NCBI GenBank assembly: GCA_003136255.1
Contig: PLDT01000626.1
Location: forward strand, 1 to 14,425
Origin: Palsa-504 sp003136255
GTDB taxonomy: Bacteria > Actinomycetota > Actinomycetes > Streptosporangiales > Streptosporangiaceae
DNA length: 14,425 nt
Reading direction: 5' to 3'
Shown here: one piece after another, positions 6,465 through 14,425 of the stretch
Numbering within the stretch: position 1 is the stretch's first letter
Layout: every line of letters begins with the position of its first letter
Notes under the pieces: model-generated
Databases searched by the model: none
What the model was told of the DNA's origin: nothing
The model's input: only the letters and a program-made list of their open reading frames with translations
Position numbers and translations under genes: made by a program

Positions 6465-6926
6465 ATGGGATACGCGCAGCCGGATCAGACCGACCGCGAG
6501 CTGATGGCGCTGGCCCTGGGCCAGGCCCGGGCCAGCCTGGAGGGCGGCGGCGTGCCGGTCGGCGCGGTCCTCGCCACGGAGGGCCAGGTCATCGCGGCCG
6601 GGCACAACGAGCGGGTCCAGCAGGGCGACCCGGTGGCGCACGGCGAGATCTCCTGCCTGCGCAACGCCGGCCGGCGCCCGTCCTACGCTGGCACCACCTT
6701 GTACACCACGCTGTCCCCGTGCCAGATGTGCAGCGGGGCGATCCTGCTGTTCCAGATCCCCCGGGTGGTCGTCGGCGAGGCCGAGACCTACGCCGGTGAC
6801 CTGGGCTTCCTGACCGGCCGCGGGGTGGAGATCGTGCTGCTCGACGACGAGGGCTGCGTGGCCGCCATGCGCGAGTTCCAGGAGCGCTACCCGCAGGTCT
6901 GGAGCGAAGACATCGGCGGCCGCTGA
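6465..6926 (+). CDS. Yeast-type cytosine deaminase (Fcy1-like cytidine/deoxycytidylate deaminase fold)
   Basis: Zinc-dependent deaminase of 153 residues, matching the roughly 158-residue yeast Fcy1. Zinc ligands and proton shuttle are visible: His59 and Glu61 in AHGEISCLRNAGR, Cys86 and Cys89 in TTLYTTLSPCQMCSGAI. Beyond the generic motif, the protein shares Fcy1-specific features as I recall them: HGE rather than HAE, the TTLYTTLSPC string, IPRVVVGE (98-105), RGVEIVLLDDEGC (119-131) and the C-terminal lid QVWSEDIGG with Trp146 and Ile150. This points to free cytosine as substrate (cytosine to uracil, pyrimidine salvage) rather than guanine or tRNA adenosine. Guanine deaminase or a related nucleobase deaminase is the main alternative. 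It follows the acetyltransferase by six bases. Confidence 0.85.
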   Translation: MGYAQPDQTDRELMALALGQARASLEGGGVPVGAVLATEGQVIAAGHNERVQQGDPVAHGEISCLRNAGRRPSYAGTTLYTTLSPCQMCSGAILLFQIPRVVVGEAETYAGDLGFLTGRGVEIVLLDDEGCVAAMREFQERYPQVWSEDIGGR

Positions 6927-6965
6927 CCGCTGCTGGCTACAGAGAGCATCGTGGTAGTTACTCCT

Positions 6966-6974
6966 TGATATACT
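6966..6974 (+). promoter_or_regulatory. Extended -10 promoter of the hybrid kinase gene
   Basis: TGATATACT is an extended -10 element (TGn followed by TATACT, close to TATAAT). It lies in an AT-richer pocket of the 116-bp spacer after the deaminase gene. Transcription would start near 6981 and leave a leader of about 60 bases before GTG 7043. No good -35 box is visible, as expected for an extended -10. Confidence 0.55.
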
Positions 6975-7030
6975 CGGGCGCATACCGGGGTCACGGTCGC
7001 TGGGGTCAGCGCGGGCCGGCCTGGGTTCAA

Positions 7031-7037
7031 AGGGGGG
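7031..7037 (+). promoter_or_regulatory. Ribosome binding site fixing the hybrid kinase start
   Basis: The purine run AAAGGGGGG ending at 7037 is five bases before GTG 7043. It favours this start over the longer in-frame TTG at 6965. Confidence 0.7.
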
Positions 7038-7042
7038 CACTT

Positions 7043-8722
7043 GTGACGCACGACGACAACGCTGCTCCGGATCACCGGCTGTCCGCCGCCGATGTGACCG
7101 AAGGGGACTGGGCCGATGCGTTGCGGGCCAGTGAGCAGCAGTTCTGGCGGGAGTTCGGCCGCGCGCCCGTCGGTCTGGTCATGGCCAGCCTGACCGCCGA
7201 CCGGCGCTGCGCCTACCTCGCGGTCAACGTCACGTACTGCCAGCTGACCGGCTACTCCCGGCAGGAACTGAGCGGGAGTGACTTCCTGAGTTGCTTCCAC
7301 CCCCAGGACCAGCCCGCGCTCGAGGTCCTGATCGACGACGTCACGTCGGGTGTGAGCGCCCAGATCGAGGCGGACGCGCGCCTGGTCCGCGCCGATGGCG
7401 AGATCGTCTGGGTCCACCTCACCGGATCCGTCCGCCGGTGGCCCGCTGGCCAGCGCTATCTCGCGATCTTCGTGCAGGACTCCACCGCCGCCTGGCAGGC
7501 GCAGGCCGAGATACAGCGGCTCCAGCACGAGCTGCAGCAGACGCGCCGCCTGGCCAGCCTGGGACAGCTGGTGGGCGGGATCTCGCACGACTTCAGCAAC
7601 ACGCTCACGGTGATCGCCAACTACGCGAGCCTGGTCCGCGACGAGGTGATCGTCGCCGAGACGACCGAGAGCGCGGCCAAGTGGGGACCCGTCCGCTGGG
7701 ACGTGGAGCAGATTGAAGAGGCCGCCGACGAGGCCAAGAGGCTGATCAAGCACCTGCTGGCGTTCGCCAGGCGCGAGGAGGGCGAGCCCATCCTGCTGGA
7801 CCTCGGCCAGACGATCAGCGATGCCACCGGGCTCCTGGTTGAGGTACTGGGCGAGCACGTCCTCCTGGCCACCGGGAAATCCGAGGGCCTGTGGCCGGTG
7901 CAAGCCGATCCTGGGCTGCTCAAGCAGGCCATCCTCAACATCGCGGTCAACGCCCGCGACGCCATGCCGGGCGGCGGTCAGCTTGTCATCGACGCGGTGA
8001 ATATCGATACGGAGGACCTCTCGCCGGAGTGGCGGGACGCCGCCGATATCGCTGAACTGCTCCCCGGTCGCTATGTCGCGTTTCGTATCACCGACGCCGG
8101 AACCGGCATGGACGTGATTACCGCGGAACGCGCCTTCGAACCGTTCTTCACCACGAAAAACGGAGACCGGGCGGCCGGGCTCGGACTGCCCGCCGTGCGC
8201 AGGTTCGCCACGCAGGCCGGCGGTAAGGCCTGGCTCCATTCCGAACTGGGCCATGGCACCACCGTCACGGTGGTGCTGCCCGCCGCGGGCCAGGCCGGCT
8301 GGCAGGCGGAGACGCAGCAGGGGCGGGCGGCGGAGTCGGCCGGCACGGTGCTGGTGGTAGACGATGAGGCCGCCATCCGAGATGTCGCCCACCGGGTGCT
8401 GACCAGCGCTGGTTACCGGGTCGTGACGGCCGCGAACGGGCACGAGGCGCTCGCCCTGCTCGGGGACCCGAAGGCGCCCGCCGACCTGATGGTGAGCGAT
8501 GTCGTCATGCCGGGCATGACGGCCGCGGCGTTCGCCGCCCAGGTCCACGCCCTGCGCCCGGGCCTGCCGGTGCTGTTCATGTCGGGCTATGAGCGTCAAG
8601 GTATCGGCGGCGAAGGCTGGCCCGATCCGGGGACAGAGATCATCAGCAAGCCGTTCTCCCGGGCCGCGTTGCTGACCAGGGTTACTCAGATGCTGGCGGT
8701 CGATATCGGCGCCGCCCGTTAA
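7043..8722 (+). CDS. Soluble hybrid histidine kinase, PAS-HisKA-HATPase-REC
   Basis: Cytoplasmic sensor kinase of 559 residues with no membrane segment. Domain order: PAS (about 31-145, with LTGYSRQEL and FHPQD), a coiled linker (146-170), HisKA with phospho-acceptor His182 in GGISHDFSNTLTV, HATPase (about 285-415; Asn299/Asn303 N-box in NIAVNARDAM, DAGTGM from 351, FFTTK, GLGLP from 379) and a C-terminal receiver (about 437-555; acidic pair Asp440-Asp441, phospho-acceptor Asp486 in SDVVMPGM, Lys536 in SKPF). There is no DNA-binding output, so phosphate must pass to another protein or act through binding. The plan is like CckA-type kinases. GTG 7043 is chosen because AGGGGGG (7031-7037) sits five bases upstream; an in-frame TTG at 6965 lies on the promoter. 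It ends 48 bp before coxM and may sense a signal relevant to CO use, by position only. Confidence 0.92.
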   Translation: MTHDDNAAPDHRLSAADVTEGDWADALRASEQQFWREFGRAPVGLVMASLTADRRCAYLAVNVTYCQLTGYSRQELSGSDFLSCFHPQDQPALEVLIDDVTSGVSAQIEADARLVRADGEIVWVHLTGSVRRWPAGQRYLAIFVQDSTAAWQAQAEIQRLQHELQQTRRLASLGQLVGGISHDFSNTLTVIANYASLVRDEVIVAETTESAAKWGPVRWDVEQIEEAADEAKRLIKHLLAFARREEGEPILLDLGQTISDATGLLVEVLGEHVLLATGKSEGLWPVQADPGLLKQAILNIAVNARDAMPGGGQLVIDAVNIDTEDLSPEWRDAADIAELLPGRYVAFRITDAGTGMDVITAERAFEPFFTTKNGDRAAGLGLPAVRRFATQAGGKAWLHSELGHGTTVTVVLPAAGQAGWQAETQQGRAAESAGTVLVVDDEAAIRDVAHRVLTSAGYRVVTAANGHEALALLGDPKAPADLMVSDVVMPGMTAAAFAAQVHALRPGLPVLFMSGYERQGIGGEGWPDPGTEIISKPFSRAALLTRVTQMLAVDIGAAR

Positions 8723-8763
8723 TAGGCAGCCCTGGTTGCGTATCTGGCGGGCACACCGAATGA

Positions 8764-8775
8764 TGCATACATGCA
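8764..8775. repeat. Inverted repeat over the coxM start codon
   Basis: TGCAT and ATGCA form a perfect inverted repeat with a two-base spacer; the right arm contains the coxM ATG (8771). No convincing Shine-Dalgarno is seen before coxM. The repeat could be an operator half-site pair or a small mRNA structure, or it could be chance. Confidence 0.3.
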
Positions 8776-9667
8776 GGTTCCCTCGCACGTCGAATACGAG
8801 CGGGCCACCGGCGTCGAGCACGCGCTGTCGCTGCTGAGCCGTCCGGAGACCCGCGTCGTGGCGGGCGGGCACAGCCTGATCCCGATGATGAAGCTGCGGC
8901 TGGCCCAGCCCGAGCTGCTGGTCGACATCAACGGGCTGGCCGAGCTGGCCTTCATCACCCTGGACGGCGACCAGCTGCGCATCGGTGCCCTGGCCCGGCA
9001 CGCGGACCTGCTCGACTCGGCCGTCGCGGGCCATCACTTCCCGATCTTCCACGACGCCGAGCGCGTGGTGGCGGACCCGATCGTCCGGCTGTGGGGCACC
9101 GTCGGCGGGTCGCTGTGTCAGGCCGACCCGTCCGAGGACCTGTCCGCCGCGTTCGCGGCGACCCGCGCGACGGCGGTCATCCGCCGGCTGGACGGCGAGC
9201 GGACGGTGCCGGTCAGGGAGTTCCACCTGGGCCCCTACGAGACGGTCGTCGGCCGGGGTGAACTGCTGGCCGAGGTCCGGGTGCCGGTGCGGCCCGGCAC
9301 CGGCAGCGCGTACGAGAAGGTGTCCCGCCGGGTCGGCGACTGGTCGGTGGCCGCGGCCGGGGCGGTGCTCGAGCTCGCCGGCCCCGCGGAACGCCCGTTG
9401 ATCGTGTCCGCGGGCATCGGCCTGACCGCGGTCGGCGCCGAGCACTTCGTCGCGGCGCAGGCCGAGGACTTCCTGCGCGGCCGCGTAGCCGACGAGGAGA
9501 GCTTCGCCGCCGCCGCCGCCATCGCCGCCGAGCACTGCCACCCGGCCGCCGACCAGCGCGGGCCCGAAGACTTCAAGCGGCACCTGGTCGCCGAGCTCAC
9601 CGCCCGCGCGCTGCGCCGGGCCGCCGACCGGGTGACCCGGCCGGCCGCCGACCGGGTGGCCCGGTGA
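8771..9667 (+). CDS. coxM: Aerobic carbon monoxide dehydrogenase, medium (FAD) subunit CoxM
   Basis: Flavoprotein subunit of 298 residues, near the usual 285-290, that carries electrons from the iron-sulphur clusters of CoxS to the respiratory chain. The two FAD-binding motifs of the family are present: AGGHS (31-35) and TVGG (110-113), at almost the same positions as I recall for Oligotropha CoxM. The IPMMKLRLAQPELLVDI stretch (37-53) and the SAYEKVSRRVGDWS segment in the C-terminal CO-dehydrogenase flavoprotein domain also fit. The end is odd: the last 16 codons are two copies of an eight-codon unit (AADRVTRP then AADRVAR-stop). ATG 8771 is the first usable start. The stop overlaps the coxS GTG by four bases (GTGA). 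M-S-L order is that of form I clusters. Confidence 0.95.
   Translation: MQVPSHVEYERATGVEHALSLLSRPETRVVAGGHSLIPMMKLRLAQPELLVDINGLAELAFITLDGDQLRIGALARHADLLDSAVAGHHFPIFHDAERVVADPIVRLWGTVGGSLCQADPSEDLSAAFAATRATAVIRRLDGERTVPVREFHLGPYETVVGRGELLAEVRVPVRPGTGSAYEKVSRRVGDWSVAAAGAVLELAGPAERPLIVSAGIGLTAVGAEHFVAAQAEDFLRGRVADEESFAAAAAIAAEHCHPAADQRGPEDFKRHLVAELTARALRRAADRVTRPAADRVAR
9620..9667. repeat. 24-bp tandem duplication at the 3' end of coxM
   Basis: Bases 9620-9643 and 9644-9667 are near-identical 24-bp units; the first 21 bases differ at one position. They encode AADRVTRP and AADRVAR-stop. The second unit contains both the coxM stop and the coxS start. Confidence 0.75.
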
Positions 9668-10150
9668 CGATCAGGGTTGCGATGACCGTCAACGGCACTG
9701 AGTACGCGCGCGAGGTGGAGCCGCGGCTGCTGCTCATCCACTTCATCCGCGACGAGCTCGGGCTGACCGGCAGCCACTGGGGCTGCGACACGTCGAACTG
9801 CGGCAGCTGCGTGATGTGGCTGGACGCCAAGCCGGTCAAGTCGTGCACGCTGCTGGCGGCGATGGCCGACGGGGGCACCGTGCGCACCGTGGAGGGGCTC
9901 GAACGCGATGGCGTGCTGGACCCGGTGCAGCAGGGCTTCATCGAGTGCCACGGGCTGCAGTGCGGGTTCTGCACGTCCGGCATGCTGATGACCGCTCGCT
10001 GGCTGCTGGATCACCACCCCGACCCGGACGAGGCCGAGATCCGCGAGGCAATCTCCGGTCAGCTCTGCCGGTGCACCGGCTACGAGAACATCGTCCGGTC
10101 CATCCGCTGGGCCGCCGANNCGCCGCCGACCGCGCCGCCGGGGAGACCTC

Positions 10151-10154
<4 letters not shown>
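9664..10154 (+). CDS. coxS: Aerobic carbon monoxide dehydrogenase, small [2Fe-2S] subunit CoxS (3' end interrupted by NN)
   Basis: Iron-sulphur subunit relaying electrons from the Mo-Cu site in CoxL to FAD in CoxM. All eight cluster ligands are present: Cys41, Cys46, Cys49 and Cys61 (plant-ferredoxin type, in WGCDTSNCGSC) and Cys100, Cys103, Cys135 and Cys137 (QCGFCTSGM and LCRCTGY). The GTG start overlaps the coxM stop. An NN run at 10119-10120 shifts the frame near the end. If the two Ns are removed, or the repeated flanks are merged, the frame continues through RAAGETS to TGA 10152-10154, giving about 159-162 residues (family about 160-166) and a GTGA overlap with coxL. I therefore place the end at 10154. 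Taken literally, the Ns push the frame into coxL and lose the stop. Confidence 0.94.
10119..10120. other. Assembly gap (NN) inside the end of coxS
   Basis: The left flank ends GCCGCCGA and the right flank begins CGCCGCCGAC, so the same sequence occurs on both sides. That is expected where two overlapping contig ends were joined without merging. Frame analysis of coxS supports zero net extra bases (modulo three). Confidence 0.75.
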
Positions 10155-12304
<2,150 letters not shown>

Positions 12305-12305
12305 C

Positions 12306-12311
12306 TAAACT
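12306..12311 (+). promoter_or_regulatory. Possible internal -10 box between coxL and coxD
   Basis: TAAACT lies just after the coxL stop in a 39-bp spacer that is AT-richer than its surroundings. It could give coxD and coxE some independent expression. There is no matching -35 box, so support is weak. Confidence 0.25.
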
Positions 12312-12343
12312 CGGACCTTGAGCGTTCAATCGACCGAGACCTG

Positions 12344-13252
12344 GTGAGCAGCGCGTTGACCCATGACCTGGACGAGCGGTTTCCCGACGTCAGCGCGCTG
12401 ACTGGCGCCCTGGAGACGACCGGGTACCTGGCCGGGCAGCAGCTGGCCGCTGCCCTGTTCCTGGCCGTCCGGATGGGGCAGCCCATCCTGCTCGAGGGCG
12501 AGCCGGGCGTGGGCAAGACCGAGGCGGCCAAGGCGCTGGCCACCGCGATCGACACCCCGCTGGTCCGGCTGCAGTGCTACGAGGGCATCGCGGCCGCCGA
12601 GGCGCTGTACGAGTGGAACTACCCGCGCCAGCTGCTGGCCATCCGGCTCGCCGAAGCGGCCGGCGAGCACATCCGCGACCGGGACCTGTTCTCCGCGGAG
12701 TACCTGCTGTCGCGGCCGCTGCTCACCGCGCTGCTGCATCCCGGGCCCCGTCCCGCGGTGCTGCTCATCGACGAGGTCGACCGGGCCGACGACGAGTTCG
12801 AGGCGTTCCTGTTCGAGCTGCTGGCCGAGGCGGCGGTAACCATCCCCGAGCTCGGCACCCAGCGGGCCACGCTGCCCCCGGTCACCGTGCTGACCTCGAA
12901 CCGGACCCGGGACCTGCACGACGCGCTGAAACGGCGCTGCCTGTACCACTGGATCGCCTATCCGGACACCCCCCGGGTCGCCGATATCATCCGGCGCCGC
13001 GTGCCCGTGGCCGGCGAGGCGCTGGCCGGGCAGATCGCGGTCGCGGTGCAGCGGCTGCGCAAGCTCGACCTGACCAAGCCGCCGGGCATCTCCGAGGCGA
13101 TCAGCTGGGCCTCCGCCCTGAGCGTGTTCGGCGCCGGCGAGCTAACCGGCCAGATCGCCGATCAGACCATGAGCACCGTGCTGAAGTACCCGGAAGACGA
13201 GGAGATGGTCCGCCAGGCCGGCCTGGCCACCGTGGTCGGCTCCCTTGACTGA
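12344..13252 (+). CDS. coxD: CoxD, MoxR-type AAA+ ATPase for CO dehydrogenase maturation
   Basis: AAA+ ATPase of 302 residues, the normal CoxD size (about 295). Members of this MoxR branch act as chaperones; Oligotropha CoxD is needed to assemble the sulphur and copper of the CoxL active site. Motifs: Walker A GEPGVGKT (52-59), the family-typical LQCYEGI (76-82) and YEWNYPRQLL (89-98), Walker B VLLIDEVDRAD (139-149), sensor 1 LTSNRTRDL (183-191) and arginine-finger region ALKRRCLYHW (194-203). GTG 12344 starts MSSALTHDLDERF; the upstream GAGACC is a weak ribosome binding site. The gene follows coxL by 39 bases and overlaps or abuts coxE, its expected VWA partner. Confidence 0.93.
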   Translation: MSSALTHDLDERFPDVSALTGALETTGYLAGQQLAAALFLAVRMGQPILLEGEPGVGKTEAAKALATAIDTPLVRLQCYEGIAAAEALYEWNYPRQLLAIRLAEAAGEHIRDRDLFSAEYLLSRPLLTALLHPGPRPAVLLIDEVDRADDEFEAFLFELLAEAAVTIPELGTQRATLPPVTVLTSNRTRDLHDALKRRCLYHWIAYPDTPRVADIIRRRVPVAGEALAGQIAVAVQRLRKLDLTKPPGISEAISWASALSVFGAGELTGQIADQTMSTVLKYPEDEEMVRQAGLATVVGSLD

Positions 13253-14425
13253 CCCCCCGCTCTCCGCCCCCCTGGCCTCACCCGCCGCGACCCCGGACGT
13301 GGCGGCACTGGCCGCGGGTCTCGGTACCGCGCTGCACGCCGCCGGGCTCCCGGTCGGCCCGGACCGGTGCGAGCGGCTGGCCCGCGCCGTGACGGTCATG
13401 AACGCCGCCTCGCTCGCCGAACTCCGCGTCTGCGCGCTGGCCACCCTGGTCTCCGACCCGAGCCAGATGACCACCTTCGAGCGGGTCTTCGCGCTGCTGT
13501 TCGGCGGCCCCGATCCGTTCCGCGACCTGCCGCTGCCCGCCGCGCCCGAGTTCGGGGGGCACGAGGAGAACAGCGGGCCGCCGCCCGCCACCCGGACCCA
13601 GTCCGATCTCGACGGCTTGCTGCCGGGAATGCAGGTCACCGACACCGGGTCGGCCGCCCCGCCCGGCGAGGACGAGCCGCTATCCGACGCCCCGGCCGTC
13701 CACCGGGTGGCCTCGGCCGCCGAGCGGCTGCGCGGCCGGGACTTCGCCCAGCTCTCCCCGGCCGAACTCCTCCAGCTCGTCTCGCTCATGCGCGAGATGA
13801 CCCTGGCCATCCCGCCGCGCCGCACCCGCCGGTACCGCCGCGCCCGCGACGGCAAGCGTCCCGACCTGCGCGGCACGCTGCGCCAGGCCCGGCGCAGCGG
13901 CGGCGAGCCGATCCGCCTCTCCCGCCAGGCGCCCCGGGTCCGGCCGCGCCGCCTGGTCGTGCTGTGCGACATCTCGGGCTCGATGGAGTCCTACGCCCGG
14001 GCGTTGCTGATGCTCCTGTACTGCCTGCACGGCGGGCAGGCCCGAGGCAGCCAGAACCGTCCCGAGGTGTTCAGCTTCGCCACCCGGCTGACCCGGCTGA
14101 CCCCGGCCCTGGCCGCGTCCAGCCCGGACACCATGCTGGCCAAGGCGGGTGAGGCGGCCCCCGACTGGTCCGGCGGCACCCGGATCGGCGCCGCGATCAA
14201 GGAGTTCAACGACCACTACGGCGCCCGCGGCCTGGCCCGCGGCGCGGTGGTGCTGATCATCTCCGACGGCTGGGAGACCGGCGAGCCCGCCCTGCTCGGC
14301 GCCCAGATGGCCCGCCTGTCGAGGATCGCCCACCGGATCGTCTGGGCCAACCCCCGCACCCAGTCCCCCCGCTACCGCCCCGAAGTCGGCGGCATGGCCG
14401 CCGCCTGGCCCTACTGCGACGCCGT
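13245..14425 (+). CDS. coxE: CoxE, VWA (MIDAS) protein for CO dehydrogenase maturation (partial, runs off the right edge)
   Basis: Partner of the CoxD ATPase in CO dehydrogenase assembly, following the MoxR-VWA pairing rule. About 393 residues are visible, nearly the full family length (about 400), with no stop before the window ends. The N-terminal half is helical (ALATLVSDPSQMTTFERVFA). A conserved basic segment IPPRRTRRYRRARDGKRP precedes DLRGTLRQARRSGGEP. The VWA domain has an intact metal site: DISGSM (Asp242, Ser244, Ser246), Thr312 in SGGTRIG and Asp341 in ISDGWE. The start is uncertain: TTG 13245, overlapping coxD by eight bases, gives MTDPPLSAP; GTG 13299 would drop 18 residues. Neither has a clear ribosome binding site, so translational coupling to coxD is likely. 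coxF or coxG, if present, would lie beyond the window. Confidence 0.92.
   Translation, partial: MTDPPLSAPLASPAATPDVAALAAGLGTALHAAGLPVGPDRCERLARAVTVMNAASLAELRVCALATLVSDPSQMTTFERVFALLFGGPDPFRDLPLPAAPEFGGHEENSGPPPATRTQSDLDGLLPGMQVTDTGSAAPPGEDEPLSDAPAVHRVASAAERLRGRDFAQLSPAELLQLVSLMREMTLAIPPRRTRRYRRARDGKRPDLRGTLRQARRSGGEPIRLSRQAPRVRPRRLVVLCDISGSMESYARALLMLLYCLHGGQARGSQNRPEVFSFATRLTRLTPALAASSPDTMLAKAGEAAPDWSGGTRIGAAIKEFNDHYGARGLARGAVVLIISDGWETGEPALLGAQMARLSRIAHRIVWANPRTQSPRYRPEVGGMAAAWPYCDA

Noticed and set aside
6965..7042. Longer N-terminus for the hybrid kinase starting at TTG 6965
   Set aside because: This TTG overlaps the extended -10 promoter element, whereas GTG 7043 has a well-spaced AGGGGGG ribosome binding site.
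6887..9583. Very long open frame (898 codons) on the minus strand across the hybrid kinase and coxM
   Set aside because: It is antisense to two genes with complete domain motifs, its translation is low-complexity (Gly/Arg/His/Gln-rich) with no recognisable domain, and long mirror frames are expected at this GC content.

Overview
The window is very GC-rich, with strong G/C preference at third codon positions, GTG/TTG as well as ATG starts, and many 4-nt start/stop overlaps. Its gene families also fit a high-GC actinomycete. It is draft sequence: there are three N runs (4835-4836, 10119-10120, 11221-11233). Each falls in or beside a gene, and all three look like contig joins rather than single uncertain bases.

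Layout from left to right. (1) Minus strand, <1-1999: an FtsX-type ABC permease, cut by the left edge, and its MacB/LolD-type ATPase, coupled by an ATGA overlap. (2) Plus strand, 2158-3447: a membrane NarL/DesK-type histidine kinase, divergent from the transporter and with no response regulator beside it. (3) Minus strand, 3510-5303: a YbaK-type Cys-tRNA(Pro) deacylase followed by a PaaK-type phenylacetate-CoA ligase. An NN run joins them into one artificial open frame. (4) Plus strand, 5380-6926: a conserved-looking protein of unknown function, a GNAT acetyltransferase coupled to it by ATGA, and a yeast-type (Fcy1-like) cytosine deaminase. (5) Plus strand, 7043-8722: a soluble PAS-HisKA-HATPase-REC hybrid histidine kinase. 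(6) Plus strand, 8771 to the right edge: coxM-coxS-coxL-coxD-coxE, the structural and maturation genes of a form I aerobic Mo/Cu carbon monoxide dehydrogenase.

The cox cluster is the main functional unit. CoxM (FAD), CoxS (two [2Fe-2S] clusters) and CoxL (Mo-copper active site) form the enzyme that oxidises CO to CO2 and passes electrons to the respiratory chain. CoxD (MoxR-type AAA+) and CoxE (VWA/MIDAS) are a chaperone pair used in active-site maturation. The M-S-L order and the visible CoxL sequence indicate form I. The segment that should carry the diagnostic active-site cysteine motif lies exactly in the 13-N gap, so this cannot be read directly. The hybrid kinase ends only 48 bp before coxM and is a candidate regulator of the cluster; that link is inferred from position alone.

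All stretches between genes are under 300 bases. The longest are 2000-2157 (divergent promoter region), 6927-7042 (promoter and leader of the hybrid kinase) and 5304-5379 (divergent, apparently leaderless promoters). I saw no tRNA, rRNA, CRISPR array, insertion sequence or phage gene. No wholly new system is evident. The points most worth following are the kinase-cox linkage, the assembly gaps that damage cox gene models, the cluster of leaderless-type promoters and the fungal-type cytosine deaminase.
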